A DNA stretch of 64,000 nt from JAVJSU01 sp040219275 (GCA_040219275.1 JAVJSU010000024.1:62001-126000), one strand, 5' to 3'; positions 8,838 to 17,847 are shown, numbered from the stretch's first letter. The notes: generated from the letters alone by a model not told the origin. A program made the numbers and translations.

Positions 8838-9026
8838 AAGTACCTATCAGGTTACGCTTCTTTTATATCGTATATTGCATCAAAGCATAACGCACCGCTA
8901 GCATGAATTCAACGGACGTTTAGGACTTTGTATAAAGGACTGCGGCGCGTTAAAAGTTATAAAAGGTCAAAAAAGACTTTTAAGGGTTACTAAGTTATTT
9001 GCTGTGGCAACTAAGGAGGATATAAA

Positions 9027-9509
9027 ATGGCTTCAGGACTGGTCGACTTCTTTCATCATAATTTGTGGGCGAACCTGCGCTTGATTGATGCCTGTTCACA
9101 ACTCACCGACACACAGTTGGATTTTACGATCACCGGCGTATATGGCAGTGTGCGTGCCACGCTGATGCACATGCTGTCATCAGAAGAAGGCTACGTCCGG
9201 CGCTGGCATTTCACGGCTGAAACGCCCCAGCCGCCGCTCAAAGAAATCGGGACTTTTCCCGGCTTCGATGTATTACGCCAACGTGCAGAACGCTCCGGCA
9301 AGGAACTCATCGCCGTCGCACAACTAACCGACCATGATGAAGTTCTGCATCTTGATGACGGCACGTATGATGCGAAGGTTATTATTGTATTGATCCAAGC
9401 CATCAATCACGGCGTAGACCATCGCTCGCAGATCGCCACGCTTTTGAGCCAACAGGGAATCGAACCGCCCGTTATGGATGCGTGGGCATACAACGATTCA
9501 CTGAGCTAA
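9027..9509 (+). CDS. DinB family protein
   Basis: A 160-residue four-helix-bundle protein of the DinB/YfiT-like superfamily. The N-terminal helix has the typical start DFFHHNLWANLRLIDAC; the metal-ligand histidines of the family are visible as H in TLMHMLSSEEGYVRRW and in INHGVDHRSQIATLL. Members are metal-dependent thiol transferases or have unknown function; DinB itself is DNA-damage induced in Bacillus. The ribosome site is strong (AAGGAGGATATAAAATG). No partner gene is apparent. Confidence 0.88.
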   Translation: MASGLVDFFHHNLWANLRLIDACSQLTDTQLDFTITGVYGSVRATLMHMLSSEEGYVRRWHFTAETPQPPLKEIGTFPGFDVLRQRAERSGKELIAVAQLTDHDEVLHLDDGTYDAKVIIVLIQAINHGVDHRSQIATLLSQQGIEPPVMDAWAYNDSLS

Positions 9510-9627
9510 TGAGCGATAAACAAGCCTGTCGATTTTTGTCTTCCTTTAATGTCTACGATGTTATAACAGGATTCATGACCGGAACATGATAGAATAGAGT
9601 GGACATTCAGGAGTCGAGGCAACAGCA

Positions 9628-10011
9628 ATGGCAACCGTTGAAATTACCCTTCAACTTCCCGATTCAATCTATCAGCAGATGCGTCAGATCGCAGATGCCA
9701 GCGGTCAACCGTTGGACGCAGTGATGCTAGAAATGTATACCATGCTCGCAAACCAACCTCTCGATTTGCCGCTCGATACCGCATGGCTGGATAACTACAC
9801 CGATGCCCAACTGTGGGGTGTGGTCTATCGTCGCTTGCCTGAACCGTTGGATACTCGTTGGCAGGAGTTGCTCGCTATTCGGGATGATCGACCACTAACT
9901 CAAAGTGAAGATGAAGAGCTTCACCGTATGATGACGATGAGCGATCAGTACGTGCTCTATCGTTCTAAGGCGTTACTCCTGTTACAACGGCGCGGTCAGA
10001 TAGTTGCATGA
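9628..10011 (+). CDS. Antitoxin-like hypothetical protein
   Basis: A 127-residue soluble protein. Residues 3-30 (EITLQLPDSIYQQMRQIADASGQ-like) resemble a ribbon-helix-helix beginning, a beta strand followed by helices as in many antitoxins. The C-terminus (residues 88-125) has the pattern LTQSEDEELHRMM followed by a basic helix, which recurs in the gene at 20567-20812 (ISADEQAELDEFEQVEHFV). No toxin-like gene follows: the next gene is a phosphatase about 95 bases away. It may be an orphan antitoxin or a DNA-binding regulator; function is not established. Confidence 0.5.
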   Translation: MATVEITLQLPDSIYQQMRQIADASGQPLDAVMLEMYTMLANQPLDLPLDTAWLDNYTDAQLWGVVYRRLPEPLDTRWQELLAIRDDRPLTQSEDEELHRMMTMSDQYVLYRSKALLLLQRRGQIVA

Positions 10012-10105
10012 ATTTGTGCACATCCCCCTCAAGATAATTAACTCTAAAGCGGATAATCTCTGGTATACTGCGGGCATCGTGTCACAATGAGAATAGGGTG
10101 GGTCG

Positions 10106-11218
10106 ATGAACTTTCCGACTCCGTTTGTCGCCTTTGCACTGGGCTTGCTGGTGTATTACTTTTTCAACAATCGTGAACAAGCGAAACTCACCAATCCCGA
10201 TCCTGAATCGCTTATCATCCCGCCCGATGTCGATATTGAAGCCGTACGTGATCGCTCCGGTAAAATTACCCTGCGCTGGACAGCTAATTTAGGCACAGTA
10301 CGGATTTTTGCCGGCACACAACCAGACGACATCGCCACCGATACACCTATCGCCCGAACAGACGCACAGGAAATCGTCATCGACTCGCTCGATGCGTCCG
10401 TGCGTCATTTTTTCCTGCTGGATACATCGCAGGCTCAGTTTGTCGTCGCGGAACGGGTGATGCCGTTGGAAGGGGCGGTAAACTTTCGTGATCTGGGCGG
10501 TTATGTGACCGGAGATGGAAAACGGGTGCGCTGGGGACGGGTGTATCGTGCAGGCGGGCTGGCAACCCTCTCCGATGCGGACGTGACTCTGCTGAATCAT
10601 GCCGGATTGCGCCTGATCTGTGATTTACGCACCGAGGACGAAGCCACAAAAGAACCGGATCGTGTGCCGGAGAGCATCCAATATAAGCATATGCCCATCA
10701 AAAACGAAACGCGCACCTCTAGTTTGCAACAGGCGTGGGCGGTGCTGACGATGAACAACGCCAGATTAACCGGATACATGCACGATGCCTATACCCGCGT
10801 AACCATCGACGAAAACGCCGCCTTAATCGGGCAAGTTCTGCGGGAAATCGCCGATGATAAAAATCTTCCGATGGTGATTCACTGTTCTGCGGGCAAAGAT
10901 CGCACCGGAATCATCAGCGCCATTGTGTTGAGTCTGCTCGGCGTGCCGGACGAAACCATCCTCGCGGATTACAGCCTGAGCAATCATTATTATGACAACT
11001 TCCGCCAATTCGCAGAGCGCAACATCGGGCAGATGCGGCGTTTTGGCATCACCGGAGACCGACTCTATCCCTTGCTCATCGCCGATGTCGATACGTTGCA
11101 ATTGGCGCTACGCCACATTCGCAAACGCTATGGTTCTATTGAAAGCTATGTGCTCACGGCGGCAGGCATAGACGAAGATGTGTTGACGGCACTCCGAAAT
11201 AATTTGCTGAGTTCATGA
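10106..11218 (+). CDS. Membrane-anchored tyrosine phosphatase (Y_phosphatase3 type)
   Basis: A 370-residue protein. Residues 5-20 form a hydrophobic anchor; residues about 45-110 look like a fibronectin-type or other beta-sandwich domain (ITLRWTANLGTVRIFAG). The catalytic domain starts at NFRDLGGYVTGDG and YRAGGLATLSDADV, hallmarks of the bacterial Tyr/Ser phosphatase family. The P-loop is HCSAGKDRTG with nucleophile Cys near residue 259, and the acid-loop region is LRTEDEATKEPDR. It likely dephosphorylates phosphotyrosine or phosphoinositide-like substrates. The catalytic domain lies on the C-terminal side of one anchor, so its cellular side cannot be told from sequence. Confidence 0.88.
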   Translation: MNFPTPFVAFALGLLVYYFFNNREQAKLTNPDPESLIIPPDVDIEAVRDRSGKITLRWTANLGTVRIFAGTQPDDIATDTPIARTDAQEIVIDSLDASVRHFFLLDTSQAQFVVAERVMPLEGAVNFRDLGGYVTGDGKRVRWGRVYRAGGLATLSDADVTLLNHAGLRLICDLRTEDEATKEPDRVPESIQYKHMPIKNETRTSSLQQAWAVLTMNNARLTGYMHDAYTRVTIDENAALIGQVLREIADDKNLPMVIHCSAGKDRTGIISAIVLSLLGVPDETILADYSLSNHYYDNFRQFAERNIGQMRRFGITGDRLYPLLIADVDTLQLALRHIRKRYGSIESYVLTAAGIDEDVLTALRNNLLSS

Positions 11219-11271
11219 ACATCGGCGAATCATTACAAAATGACCGTCACATCACGGCTTATTATGTAACC

Positions 11272-12021
11272 CTAGCGATGGATCACCTGATTAAAACGCC
11301 GGAGAAGTGCCCAAGTTACCAGCACATTTATGGCTAAGCCTGCGCAGAACACCAACCAGAAGCCGAAATCCGCCACGCGCAATCCATCCGCAACCAGCCA
11401 GAACAATTTCACGCTCCAGAAAGACGGCACAATCCCGATCAGATATGCCCACGCAGACGGGATGAAAAACGCCAGCACGGGGAACATCTGCACACCGTTG
11501 AGCATTTTCATCACCGCCAAGCCGGAGACTTTATTTTCCGCCAATGCCGCCAGCAACAACGCCGTCTGCGCCCCGCTGAACGCGCCGAGAACGGCGATTA
11601 GCACTAATTCCAGCGGTGGCAGGGGGATCAATCCCAGTAAAGGATAGCCCGCCAGCGTCATCGTCAAGCCGAGGATCATCGGGACGGTGATGCGATACAG
11701 CAAATAGCCCGTCATCGGCAATGGCGTGACCATGAGCGCGGTCAAGGTGTGATCGTCGCGCTCATCCAGCAATAAAAAGCCAATCACAAAGCCCACAATC
11801 CCCGGCGCGAGGAGCAAATAGAAGCTCACCAGCAAGGGATAATACGGCACGAGGTCGAAATCAAATTGAGTCTGCGCGAATTCGGTCATCGGCGCAACCC
11901 CGATTCGCATCGCCAACACCATCATCAAAGGCATGACGGGCATCCACATCAGCAGGGCATCCCGCCGGATATTCTTGAGATCAACCGGACCTAACGTACG
12001 GATAATTCTAATGGCGTTCAT
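11272..12021 (-). CDS. ABC-2 type exporter permease
   Basis: A 249-residue membrane protein with six hydrophobic segments and the ABC-2 arrangement: a cytoplasmic N-terminus (RTLGPVDLKNIRRDALL) and a conserved central part (LLDERDDHTLTALMVTPLPMTGYLLYR), the latter typical of ABC-2 permeases next to an ATPase. It is the last gene of a three-gene operon with a second permease (start 12729) and an ATPase, separated by three bases from its upstream neighbour. The two permeases probably form a heterodimeric pore. The arrangement resembles mycobacterial fluoroquinolone-type exporters, but the substrate is unknown. Confidence 0.85.
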   Translation of the reverse strand: MNAIRIIRTLGPVDLKNIRRDALLMWMPVMPLMMVLAMRIGVAPMTEFAQTQFDFDLVPYYPLLVSFYLLLAPGIVGFVIGFLLLDERDDHTLTALMVTPLPMTGYLLYRITVPMILGLTMTLAGYPLLGLIPLPPLELVLIAVLGAFSGAQTALLLAALAENKVSGLAVMKMLNGVQMFPVLAFFIPSAWAYLIGIVPSFWSVKLFWLVADGLRVADFGFWLVFCAGLAINVLVTWALLRRFNQVIHR

Positions 12022-12024
12022 CGT

Positions 12025-12729
12025 CTATCCTTTCACGATAATGTGTTGGACGAACGCCCGCTTCGCCAGCACGAATAACACGCTGATCCAGAATGCTGAT
12101 CCCGCTAATCCGAATAGCAACTCCGGCGTATTGATCGCCGCGAACGCGCTCCGAATCACCAGCATGGGCGCATAAATCGGGTGCAGATAAAAGATTGCGC
12201 TCTGCCACACGCCGATTTGATCGATCAGCGGCAGGATCAACACGGTCACCAACCCCGCTGACGGAATCATATATTGATTGATCGAGTCATAGCGCACGAC
12301 GGCGATGACACCGATGAGCGTATAGATCGTTCCCAACAGCGCCATGCCGACGACGAGTGGCACAAGCTGAAAGTGAAAGCCATTCGCCAGCACCACTAAC
12401 GCCAGCATTTCCGCCGAAGCTAGAAGCGTCAGTGAGCCGATTTTCGCCCACAGATATTCACCAATCCGCAACGGCGTGATCGTCAATGCGCGCAATGTAC
12501 CTTCACTTTTTTCCAGCAGAACCAGCGCACTCACAAAATAGAAGGTCGTCATCATTTCATTGGAGACGATGAACGCCGGAAGCAATAGCGCAAAATCCAC
12601 ACTGCCATCATGCGGCAACTGAGTCAGCAACGCGCCGAACATCAGCAGGATAAACCCGCTAGCGATATAAAATCCGTTGCGGAATTGCACGATAATATCG
12701 GTTTGAAAACTACGCATTACCCTCGTCAT
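12025..12729 (-). CDS. ABC-2 type exporter permease
   Basis: A 234-residue membrane protein with about six helices. The cytoplasmic N-terminus FQTDIIVQFRNGFY and the segment LLEKSEGTLRALTITPLRIGEYLWAKIG are the typical ABC-2 coupling region. It overlaps the ATPase gene by four bases (12726-12729), so the two are translationally coupled. It is probably one half of a heterodimeric exporter with the 11272-12021 product. Confidence 0.87.
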   Translation of the reverse strand: MTRVMRSFQTDIIVQFRNGFYIASGFILLMFGALLTQLPHDGSVDFALLLPAFIVSNEMMTTFYFVSALVLLEKSEGTLRALTITPLRIGEYLWAKIGSLTLLASAEMLALVVLANGFHFQLVPLVVGMALLGTIYTLIGVIAVVRYDSINQYMIPSAGLVTVLILPLIDQIGVWQSAIFYLHPIYAPMLVIRSAFAAINTPELLFGLAGSAFWISVLFVLAKRAFVQHIIVKG

Positions 12730-13580
12730 GCCAAGCTCCTTCCGGTCACGTCGATGAAGACCTGTTCCAACGTGGTTTCCTGTGTGTGGATGGTCTGCAC
12801 GGGTTGACGGCGCAGTAGATCAAGAAATGCGACGTTCTCGCCCAAGCCATCCAGCGGAAATTCATCGCAAGATCGCGCACCATTCTGCCCGAATTCCACC
12901 TGCACGATGCGCCGACCATAGCGCAATTTGAGATCACGCGGCGTTTCGATCAGGTTGATTTCGCCATCCAGCAAAAACGCCACCCGATCACACAATTCAT
13001 CCGCCACGCTCATGTTGTGCGTGGTCATAAAGACCGTAGTGCCGTTCTCGCGCACCCGCTGAATCACCTCTTTGATGCGCCGTGCATTGACCGGATCAAG
13101 TCCCGAAGTCGGCTCATCGAGAAACAGTAATTTGGGCTTGTTGAGGAGCGAACGCGCCACATTCAGCCGATTCCGCATCCCTTTAGAGAATTCTCCCACG
13201 CGCTTCTCGCCATCATCCGCCAAGCCGACCCATTCCAGCACCGTTTCCGCCGATTCTGTCGCGCCGGAATACAGCGAACGGAAATAACGCAGATTCTCCA
13301 GCGCGGTCAGCTTGAGGTAATGATTGGGCATCTCGAACGACACGCCGACCTGCTCATAATACGCCGCACCCCATGCGGTCAATTCACGCCCCAACACGCT
13401 GACCTGTCCCTCGTAGCCACGCAACAGCCCGATGAGAATTTTCTGCGTGGTGGATTTTCCAGCCCCGCTCGGACCTAAAAAGCCGAAAATCTCCCCTCGC
13501 TCCACCTTAAAATTGATGTCCCTCAGCGCGGAAGTTGCCTCTCCCGCATAGGTGAAATTTAACCCCTGTACGTCGATCAT
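12726..13580 (-). CDS. ABC exporter ATP-binding protein
   Basis: A 284-residue ATPase with a Walker A GPSGAGKST (residues 36-44), a signature FSKGMRNRLNVARSL in place of the LSGGQ form, a Walker B LLFLDEPTSGLD, and the H-loop TTHNMSVADEL. The C-terminal 70 residues form the extension seen in drug or lipid exporters (ending LEQVFIDVTGRSLA). It powers the two permeases encoded downstream. The TetR gene upstream on the same strand is the probable regulator. The spacer between them holds a hairpin-rich repeat (13697-13820). Confidence 0.95.
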   Translation of the reverse strand: MIDVQGLNFTYAGEATSALRDINFKVERGEIFGFLGPSGAGKSTTQKILIGLLRGYEGQVSVLGRELTAWGAAYYEQVGVSFEMPNHYLKLTALENLRYFRSLYSGATESAETVLEWVGLADDGEKRVGEFSKGMRNRLNVARSLLNKPKLLFLDEPTSGLDPVNARRIKEVIQRVRENGTTVFMTTHNMSVADELCDRVAFLLDGEINLIETPRDLKLRYGRRIVQVEFGQNGARSCDEFPLDGLGENVAFLDLLRRQPVQTIHTQETTLEQVFIDVTGRSLA

Positions 13581-13696
13581 CCTGTTTTGCCCTTGTCATT
13601 TTAGCCATTCGCTTTGTGCGAACGGCAGTTAACGTTTTGTCATTCCACCAGCTCTATGTAGTTTGACATTTGATAAAATAACTCGTGAACGTTCGA

Positions 13697-13820
13697 CGGA
13701 GGCTAAAGCCGTCCGCCTAGGCGGTTCAAGCCCCATAAATGGGACTAAGTAGCGTCTATCAGGCTAAATGAGTCACCTTCAGGTGGCTTGATGATCTAGC
13801 TCTGTGGCTTTAGCCCGGAG
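13697..13820. repeat. Hairpin-rich intergenic element with inverted ends
   Basis: The element is bounded by GGCTAAAGCC (13701-13710) and GGCTTTAGCC (13806-13815), an inverted pair, and contains three more perfect short palindromes: CCGCCTAGGCGG (13713-13724), CCCATAAATGGG (13732-13743) and CACCTTCAGGTG (13774-13785). It encodes nothing. The multi-hairpin layout resembles the non-coding ends of IS200/IS605-type elements or a REP/MITE-like unit. There is no second copy in the window, so mobility is not shown. It lies between tetR and the ABC operon. Confidence 0.6.
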
Positions 13821-13867
13821 CGATATCAGATAGCAAGTTATCAAATCCAAGATTGCGCCTCTCAGCA

Positions 13868-14479
13868 CTATTTACCCAACCCATCCCATACCATCGTGGC
13901 GATGACTTCTGCCATTTCGTCACGTTGGGAGGCGATTTCCTCTGCGCCCAACAGATACAAGTTGAGCAGACCGAACACCGTCCCCGCGAGAATCTGTGTC
14001 GCCAGCGCCGGATTGGTCTGGCGCATTTGCCCGCCGGACATCCGTTCCGCAAACATCGCTTCGGCAAGTGTCATGGTCGGCGCGATCACCTCGTTATAGT
14101 AGGTCTCGCGCAACTCGGCGTTTACCAGCAATTCCGGCAAAATCGCGCGGAAAATATCGGCATTGTCGAAGACCACATCCAGCCGATGACGCAGATAGCG
14201 CACGAAAAAAGCGCGGAAGTCCCCGTCCATGCCACCGCCCAAATCCACCTCGCGCTGTTCGCTTTCGTTGAGCCGATCAAGAATGCCGAGCAACAACGCT
14301 GTCTTGTTCTCAAAATAGTTATAGACCGTGCCATCGGCGATGCCCGCCACTTTTGCGATGTCCTTGATCGTCGCCTTATGAAAGCCTTTCTCCGCGAAAA
14401 CCTGAGTCGCAGAGTCAAGGATTTGCCCCTTTTTCAGCGCCACGATCTGCGCCTGTATCGCATCTTCCATACTGCTCAC
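13868..14479 (-). CDS. TetR/AcrR family transcriptional regulator
   Basis: A 203-residue regulator. The N-terminal DNA-binding domain has the TetR pattern ILDSATQVFAEKGF, TIKDIAKVAGIADGTVYNYF and ENKTALL. The C-terminal half is a divergent ligand-binding domain. The gene is upstream of and co-oriented with the three-gene ABC-2 exporter operon, 290 bases away, and its own promoter region holds three evenly spaced palindromes (14491-14542). It is therefore likely an autorepressor that also controls the exporter. The inducer is unknown. Confidence 0.93.
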   Translation of the reverse strand: MSSMEDAIQAQIVALKKGQILDSATQVFAEKGFHKATIKDIAKVAGIADGTVYNYFENKTALLLGILDRLNESEQREVDLGGGMDGDFRAFFVRYLRHRLDVVFDNADIFRAILPELLVNAELRETYYNEVIAPTMTLAEAMFAERMSGGQMRQTNPALATQILAGTVFGLLNLYLLGAEEIASQRDEMAEVIATMVWDGLGK

Positions 14480-14490
14480 CTTATTAATTT

Positions 14491-14542
14491 GAACGAGTGT
14501 TCACAGAAATGAATATATATTCACTAAAATGAATGACTATTC
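14491..14542. promoter_or_regulatory. Three phased operator-like palindromes upstream of tetR
   Basis: GAACGAGTGTTC (14491-14502), GAATATATATTC (14511-14522) and GAATGACTATTC (14531-14542) all fit GAAY-N4-RTTC, and their centres are exactly 20 bases apart. They begin 12 bases before the tetR start codon, the usual place for autoregulatory operators. Spacing of about two helical turns would place repressor dimers on the same face of the DNA. Binding itself is inference. Confidence 0.7.
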
Positions 14543-14594
14543 ATCACAATACACCCGAAACGATTTTCGCGTCAAGTGAATTTCGTATTGAGAT

Positions 14595-14611
14595 AGTATA
14601 AGTGCTATACT
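14595..14611. promoter_or_regulatory. Palindrome upstream of the duplicated propeller genes
   Basis: AGTATA-N5-TATACT is a perfect 6-bp inverted repeat, about 30 bases before the first start codon of the tandem propeller genes. The right arm (TATACT) also looks like a -10 hexamer for the plus strand. It could be an operator overlapping a promoter. Confidence 0.4.
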
Positions 14612-14642
14612 TCACAATAACTTATGAGTTTGGACTAAGATG

Positions 14643-15707
14643 ATGGCTAATCTTTTTGCGCGGGCGGGGGTGCTTTTTGGTGGGATGGGCGTGTTGCTTT
14701 TGGTGCTCCTCAGCGGGGGAAATCATGCGCCGACAAACAACACGATCCCGATTGTGACCGCAATGGTAGAAAGCCTTGAAGATGGGCAATGTCCTAATCC
14801 TGTGTGCATCGCTGGACTTCAACTGACTGATCCCATCACCGGCGCTATCGACACATTTCGGGTTGGAGGACTCCATCCTGAAGCATTTTATTACTCACCG
14901 GATTATTCGAAAATCGGCTTTCTACAAGGGGAACGCTGGCATATTCTTGACCTTGAAACACGTCGCAGTCGATTAGTGTCAAACGATGTTGTTTCTTATA
15001 ATTCAAGAATCTTTTTTGACCCGAGGCTCATGGCTTGGAGTCCTGATAGCACACACATCGCCTACAATTCACGGAATGGTATAGCGATTGTCGATGTACA
15101 AACAGGCGAACATCATCTGGTAAGCCACCTGAACGCGCAACAGAGCCTTCAATGGTCGCCGGATGGAACACACCTGTTATTTTCTGCCAATCCCGCAAAT
15201 ACATTGGCGAACCTCGACCTCTACAGCCTTGATCTCACGACAGGCGAACTCACAAATCTCACAGCCAACCTTCCTTACAGTTATGATGGCATCTGGTCTC
15301 CGGACGGGTCACAAATTGTATTTTTGATGAGCGGGCGTTCTCCCATCGGACCTGGCGATCTATTCATCATGAATGCAGATGGCACGAACCTCGAACGTTT
15401 AACTTATGACCAGACCGAATATAAATGGCGACCCCGCTGGATACTCGACAACACGGCTATTTTCTATTGGGCTAGAGATTATTTTCAACTTGATCTTGAG
15501 ACAGGTGAGTTACTCCGGCGTGATGACAATTACAAAACCCTTGGACAGGACATTTCACCGGACGGTTCGCAATTCGTTCAGGTTCAAAGCATTGATTATT
15601 TGGCAGGGGATTATCTACTCACCATTTATGATTTCCGTACCGAAGAAAGTTATGATCTGCCACTCAAAACCTATCGAGCCACTTATCCAGAATGGAGGAG
15701 TGATTAA
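14643..15707 (+). CDS. Secreted beta-propeller (TolB/WD40-like) protein, copy 1
   Basis: About 354 residues. The start is placed at the second of two adjacent ATGs because the paralogue downstream begins identically (MADLFARAVV against MANLFARAGV). Residues 1-26 form a signal anchor (VLFGGMGVLLLVLLSG). The body carries PD40/TolB-type repeats with the typical W-S-P-D-G/S signature: AWSPDSTHIAY, QWSPDGTHLLF, IWSPDGSQIVF and DISPDGSQF. Such propellers bind peptides or glycans outside the cytoplasm. The stop codon overlaps the start of the next gene (TAATG), so both are co-transcribed. No catalytic motif is seen. Confidence 0.8.
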   Translation: MANLFARAGVLFGGMGVLLLVLLSGGNHAPTNNTIPIVTAMVESLEDGQCPNPVCIAGLQLTDPITGAIDTFRVGGLHPEAFYYSPDYSKIGFLQGERWHILDLETRRSRLVSNDVVSYNSRIFFDPRLMAWSPDSTHIAYNSRNGIAIVDVQTGEHHLVSHLNAQQSLQWSPDGTHLLFSANPANTLANLDLYSLDLTTGELTNLTANLPYSYDGIWSPDGSQIVFLMSGRSPIGPGDLFIMNADGTNLERLTYDQTEYKWRPRWILDNTAIFYWARDYFQLDLETGELLRRDDNYKTLGQDISPDGSQFVQVQSIDYLAGDYLLTIYDFRTEESYDLPLKTYRATYPEWRSD

Positions 15708-16780
15708 TGGCTGATCTTTTTGCGCGGGCGGTGGTGCTTTTTGGTGGGATGGGTGTGTTGCTGTTAATCTTGCTCAGCGGGAGGAGTGAAGTCATCTCAC
15801 AGGAAGCTCAAACCGTGCCAATTGCCTATGCGATGGTCGAAAATCCTGAAACTGTAAACTGTCTTGAGGGACCGTGCCGTACCGGAATCGCTCTGATCGA
15901 CCCGCTTACAGGAGAAATAGAAACGTTTCGTGTCGGTGCAGTTTATCCAGAAGGCTTAACATACTCGCCTGACTACAGCATGATGAGTTATCACATCGGC
16001 ACACGCTTGTATGTCCTTGACCTCGAAACGCACCGAACACGACTCGTTACACACCAATACTATAACTATCGATACGGTAATATCGCCGCATACAATGCGT
16101 GGAGTCCCGATAGCACTCAGATTGCATATACCACATATTCCACCATCGACGTGCTGAATCTAGCGACCAATGAACGACATTCGGTTAGCAATCTGATACC
16201 CAAAAATAAATTTCATTGGTCACCAGACGGCACATCCCTTTTGCTCATGGCTGATCCGGCGGGAAGATGGCGGGAAAATTACCTCTATAGAATTGACTTA
16301 GCGACGGGTGAACACATTAATCTTACTCCGCATTTCAGTGACAGTTTTGGTGGAATATGGTCATCTGATAGTATGCAGATTGCATTTGTAAGGTTAATGC
16401 GGGGTACGGTTCGTCTCTATACTGTGAATGCCGATGGTTCAAATCTACAGCGCATAGACAATAGATTACCCGGTATGGTATTTCCACGGCAGTGGATTCT
16501 TGGAGACAGGTACATTCGTCTCTGGTACGGGGAATTTTATACATTCCAAGTTGATACAGGCGATTATATCCGTGTCACTAAGATCGGGGAGCAATTGCCA
16601 GAGTCCGAAACTTTAGGAATAGATATTTCACCCAATGGCGAAGAATTTGTTATTTTGCGTCGGGATCAAACAGGTCGCCGCGATGAGTGGTTGAGCATCT
16701 ACGATTTTGAAACGCTCGAACGCCGCGATTTCATGATTAAAACCGCCAGTTTCGCCTATCCAGAATGGGGGAGTGATTAA
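15707..16780 (+). CDS. Secreted beta-propeller (TolB/WD40-like) protein, copy 2
   Basis: A 357-residue paralogue of the preceding gene, with which it overlaps by one base (TAATG). It shares the leader almost base for base and the blade signatures (AWSPDSTQIAY, HWSPDGTSLLL, IWSSDSMQIAF, DISPNGEEF), while the rest has diverged considerably. It is a tandem duplication with functional divergence: the shared leader suggests the same export route, and different propeller faces suggest different ligands. The downstream spacer carries a short direct repeat (actgataact) found twice at 16800-16830. Confidence 0.8.
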   Translation: MADLFARAVVLFGGMGVLLLILLSGRSEVISQEAQTVPIAYAMVENPETVNCLEGPCRTGIALIDPLTGEIETFRVGAVYPEGLTYSPDYSMMSYHIGTRLYVLDLETHRTRLVTHQYYNYRYGNIAAYNAWSPDSTQIAYTTYSTIDVLNLATNERHSVSNLIPKNKFHWSPDGTSLLLMADPAGRWRENYLYRIDLATGEHINLTPHFSDSFGGIWSSDSMQIAFVRLMRGTVRLYTVNADGSNLQRIDNRLPGMVFPRQWILGDRYIRLWYGEFYTFQVDTGDYIRVTKIGEQLPESETLGIDISPNGEEFVILRRDQTGRRDEWLSIYDFETLERRDFMIKTASFAYPEWGSD

Positions 16781-16836
16781 ACAGCCACAGCTGGCTCTTT
16801 ACTGATAACTGTCTACTGAAAACTGATAACTAAAAA

Positions 16837-17847
16837 CTACGTATCCCAGCGCATATGCACGAGGGTGCGTTGGCGCGTGAAGCGGTAATTTTCGAGGAGT
16901 TTTCCGGCGGATATTTCATCAGCGGGATGTTCTATCGAGAGGGCGCTCCGTCCAAAGCGGCGGACGGCGGTGTTCATGAGCGCATCATCAAACACGCCTG
17001 CGTAAAGTGGTTCGCAGAGCAGAGTCAGATGGGTGCGTCCGGCGATCACATTTTCAATCCACAATGACGCGGCGATCTGGTCATCTTCGTTACGGATCAC
17101 TAGCCGTTCAGTGGAGCGCAGATTCAGCCAATCGCCGAGGTTGCCCAGAAATGACTTCTTGAATTGATTTTTATGCAAGGGGCGCAACCAGCCCAATCCA
17201 CCGAGTTCCTGCGGACGCAAGACCTGCGCCAATGCCATCGCATCGCGCCATTCTGACCGACGTTGCCGGACAATCCGCACATTGCCGTAAGACGCTGGCT
17301 CCGGCACATGCGAATAACCACTCCGTCGCCATGTCGTCCATTCGCGTTCTTCCACAAAGCCCAATTTACGATACAAATGGCGTGCCGCATGATTTTTGGT
17401 ATCCACCTGTAAAATTGCCGCGTTGCCCTTGCGTCGCTGGATCATCTGCATACTCGCGATCATCAATTTGCGCGCGATTCCCCGTCCCTGATAATCAGGA
17501 TGTACGCCGACATTGGCGATAATCCACTGCTTGCCAAAGTCATCCGGTAAGGTGGTCGGATACACGGACACATTGCCGATTAGCCGATTATCAGCCATCC
17601 ACACATAACCGAGATTGATACCGAGTGAGCCTTCATTTAAGCGTGAGAGGAACGGGAGAGTAGGACCAAGTTTGCTGAGGTAGCGCATTTCACGCAATGC
17701 GGCCCGTCCGCTACTGTCCATACTATCGGCAAAAACTAGCTCGATGAGGTCGGCTAGTGGGGCGAGGTCGGTCTTTAGATTTACAGGGCGCATCCCATCA
17801 CTGATTGAGATGCTATCAGGGTCGCTGGAACGGGTTAGAGTGACCAT
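16837..17847 (-). CDS. GNAT acetyltransferase, probably two-domain
   Basis: A 336-residue protein. The first GNAT domain (about residues 20-185) contains the acetyl-CoA motif GVHPDYQGRGIARKLM and the following HAARHLYRKLGFVEEREW, both standard. The second half (about 190-336) has the length and strand pattern of a second, degenerate GNAT fold but no clear acetyl-CoA loop. The substrate cannot be predicted. The gene is convergent with the propeller pair. Confidence 0.85.
   Translation of the reverse strand: MVTLTRSSDPDSISISDGMRPVNLKTDLAPLADLIELVFADSMDSSGRAALREMRYLSKLGPTLPFLSRLNEGSLGINLGYVWMADNRLIGNVSVYPTTLPDDFGKQWIIANVGVHPDYQGRGIARKLMIASMQMIQRRKGNAAILQVDTKNHAARHLYRKLGFVEEREWTTWRRSGYSHVPEPASYGNVRIVRQRRSEWRDAMALAQVLRPQELGGLGWLRPLHKNQFKKSFLGNLGDWLNLRSTERLVIRNEDDQIAASLWIENVIAGRTHLTLLCEPLYAGVFDDALMNTAVRRFGRSALSIEHPADEISAGKLLENYRFTRQRTLVHMRWDT

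Noticed and set aside
16785..16836. Terminator after the second propeller gene
   Set aside because: AGCCA/TGGCT gives only a five-base stem with a weak T-run; the neighbouring repeat (actgataact) is likely just low-complexity sequence.
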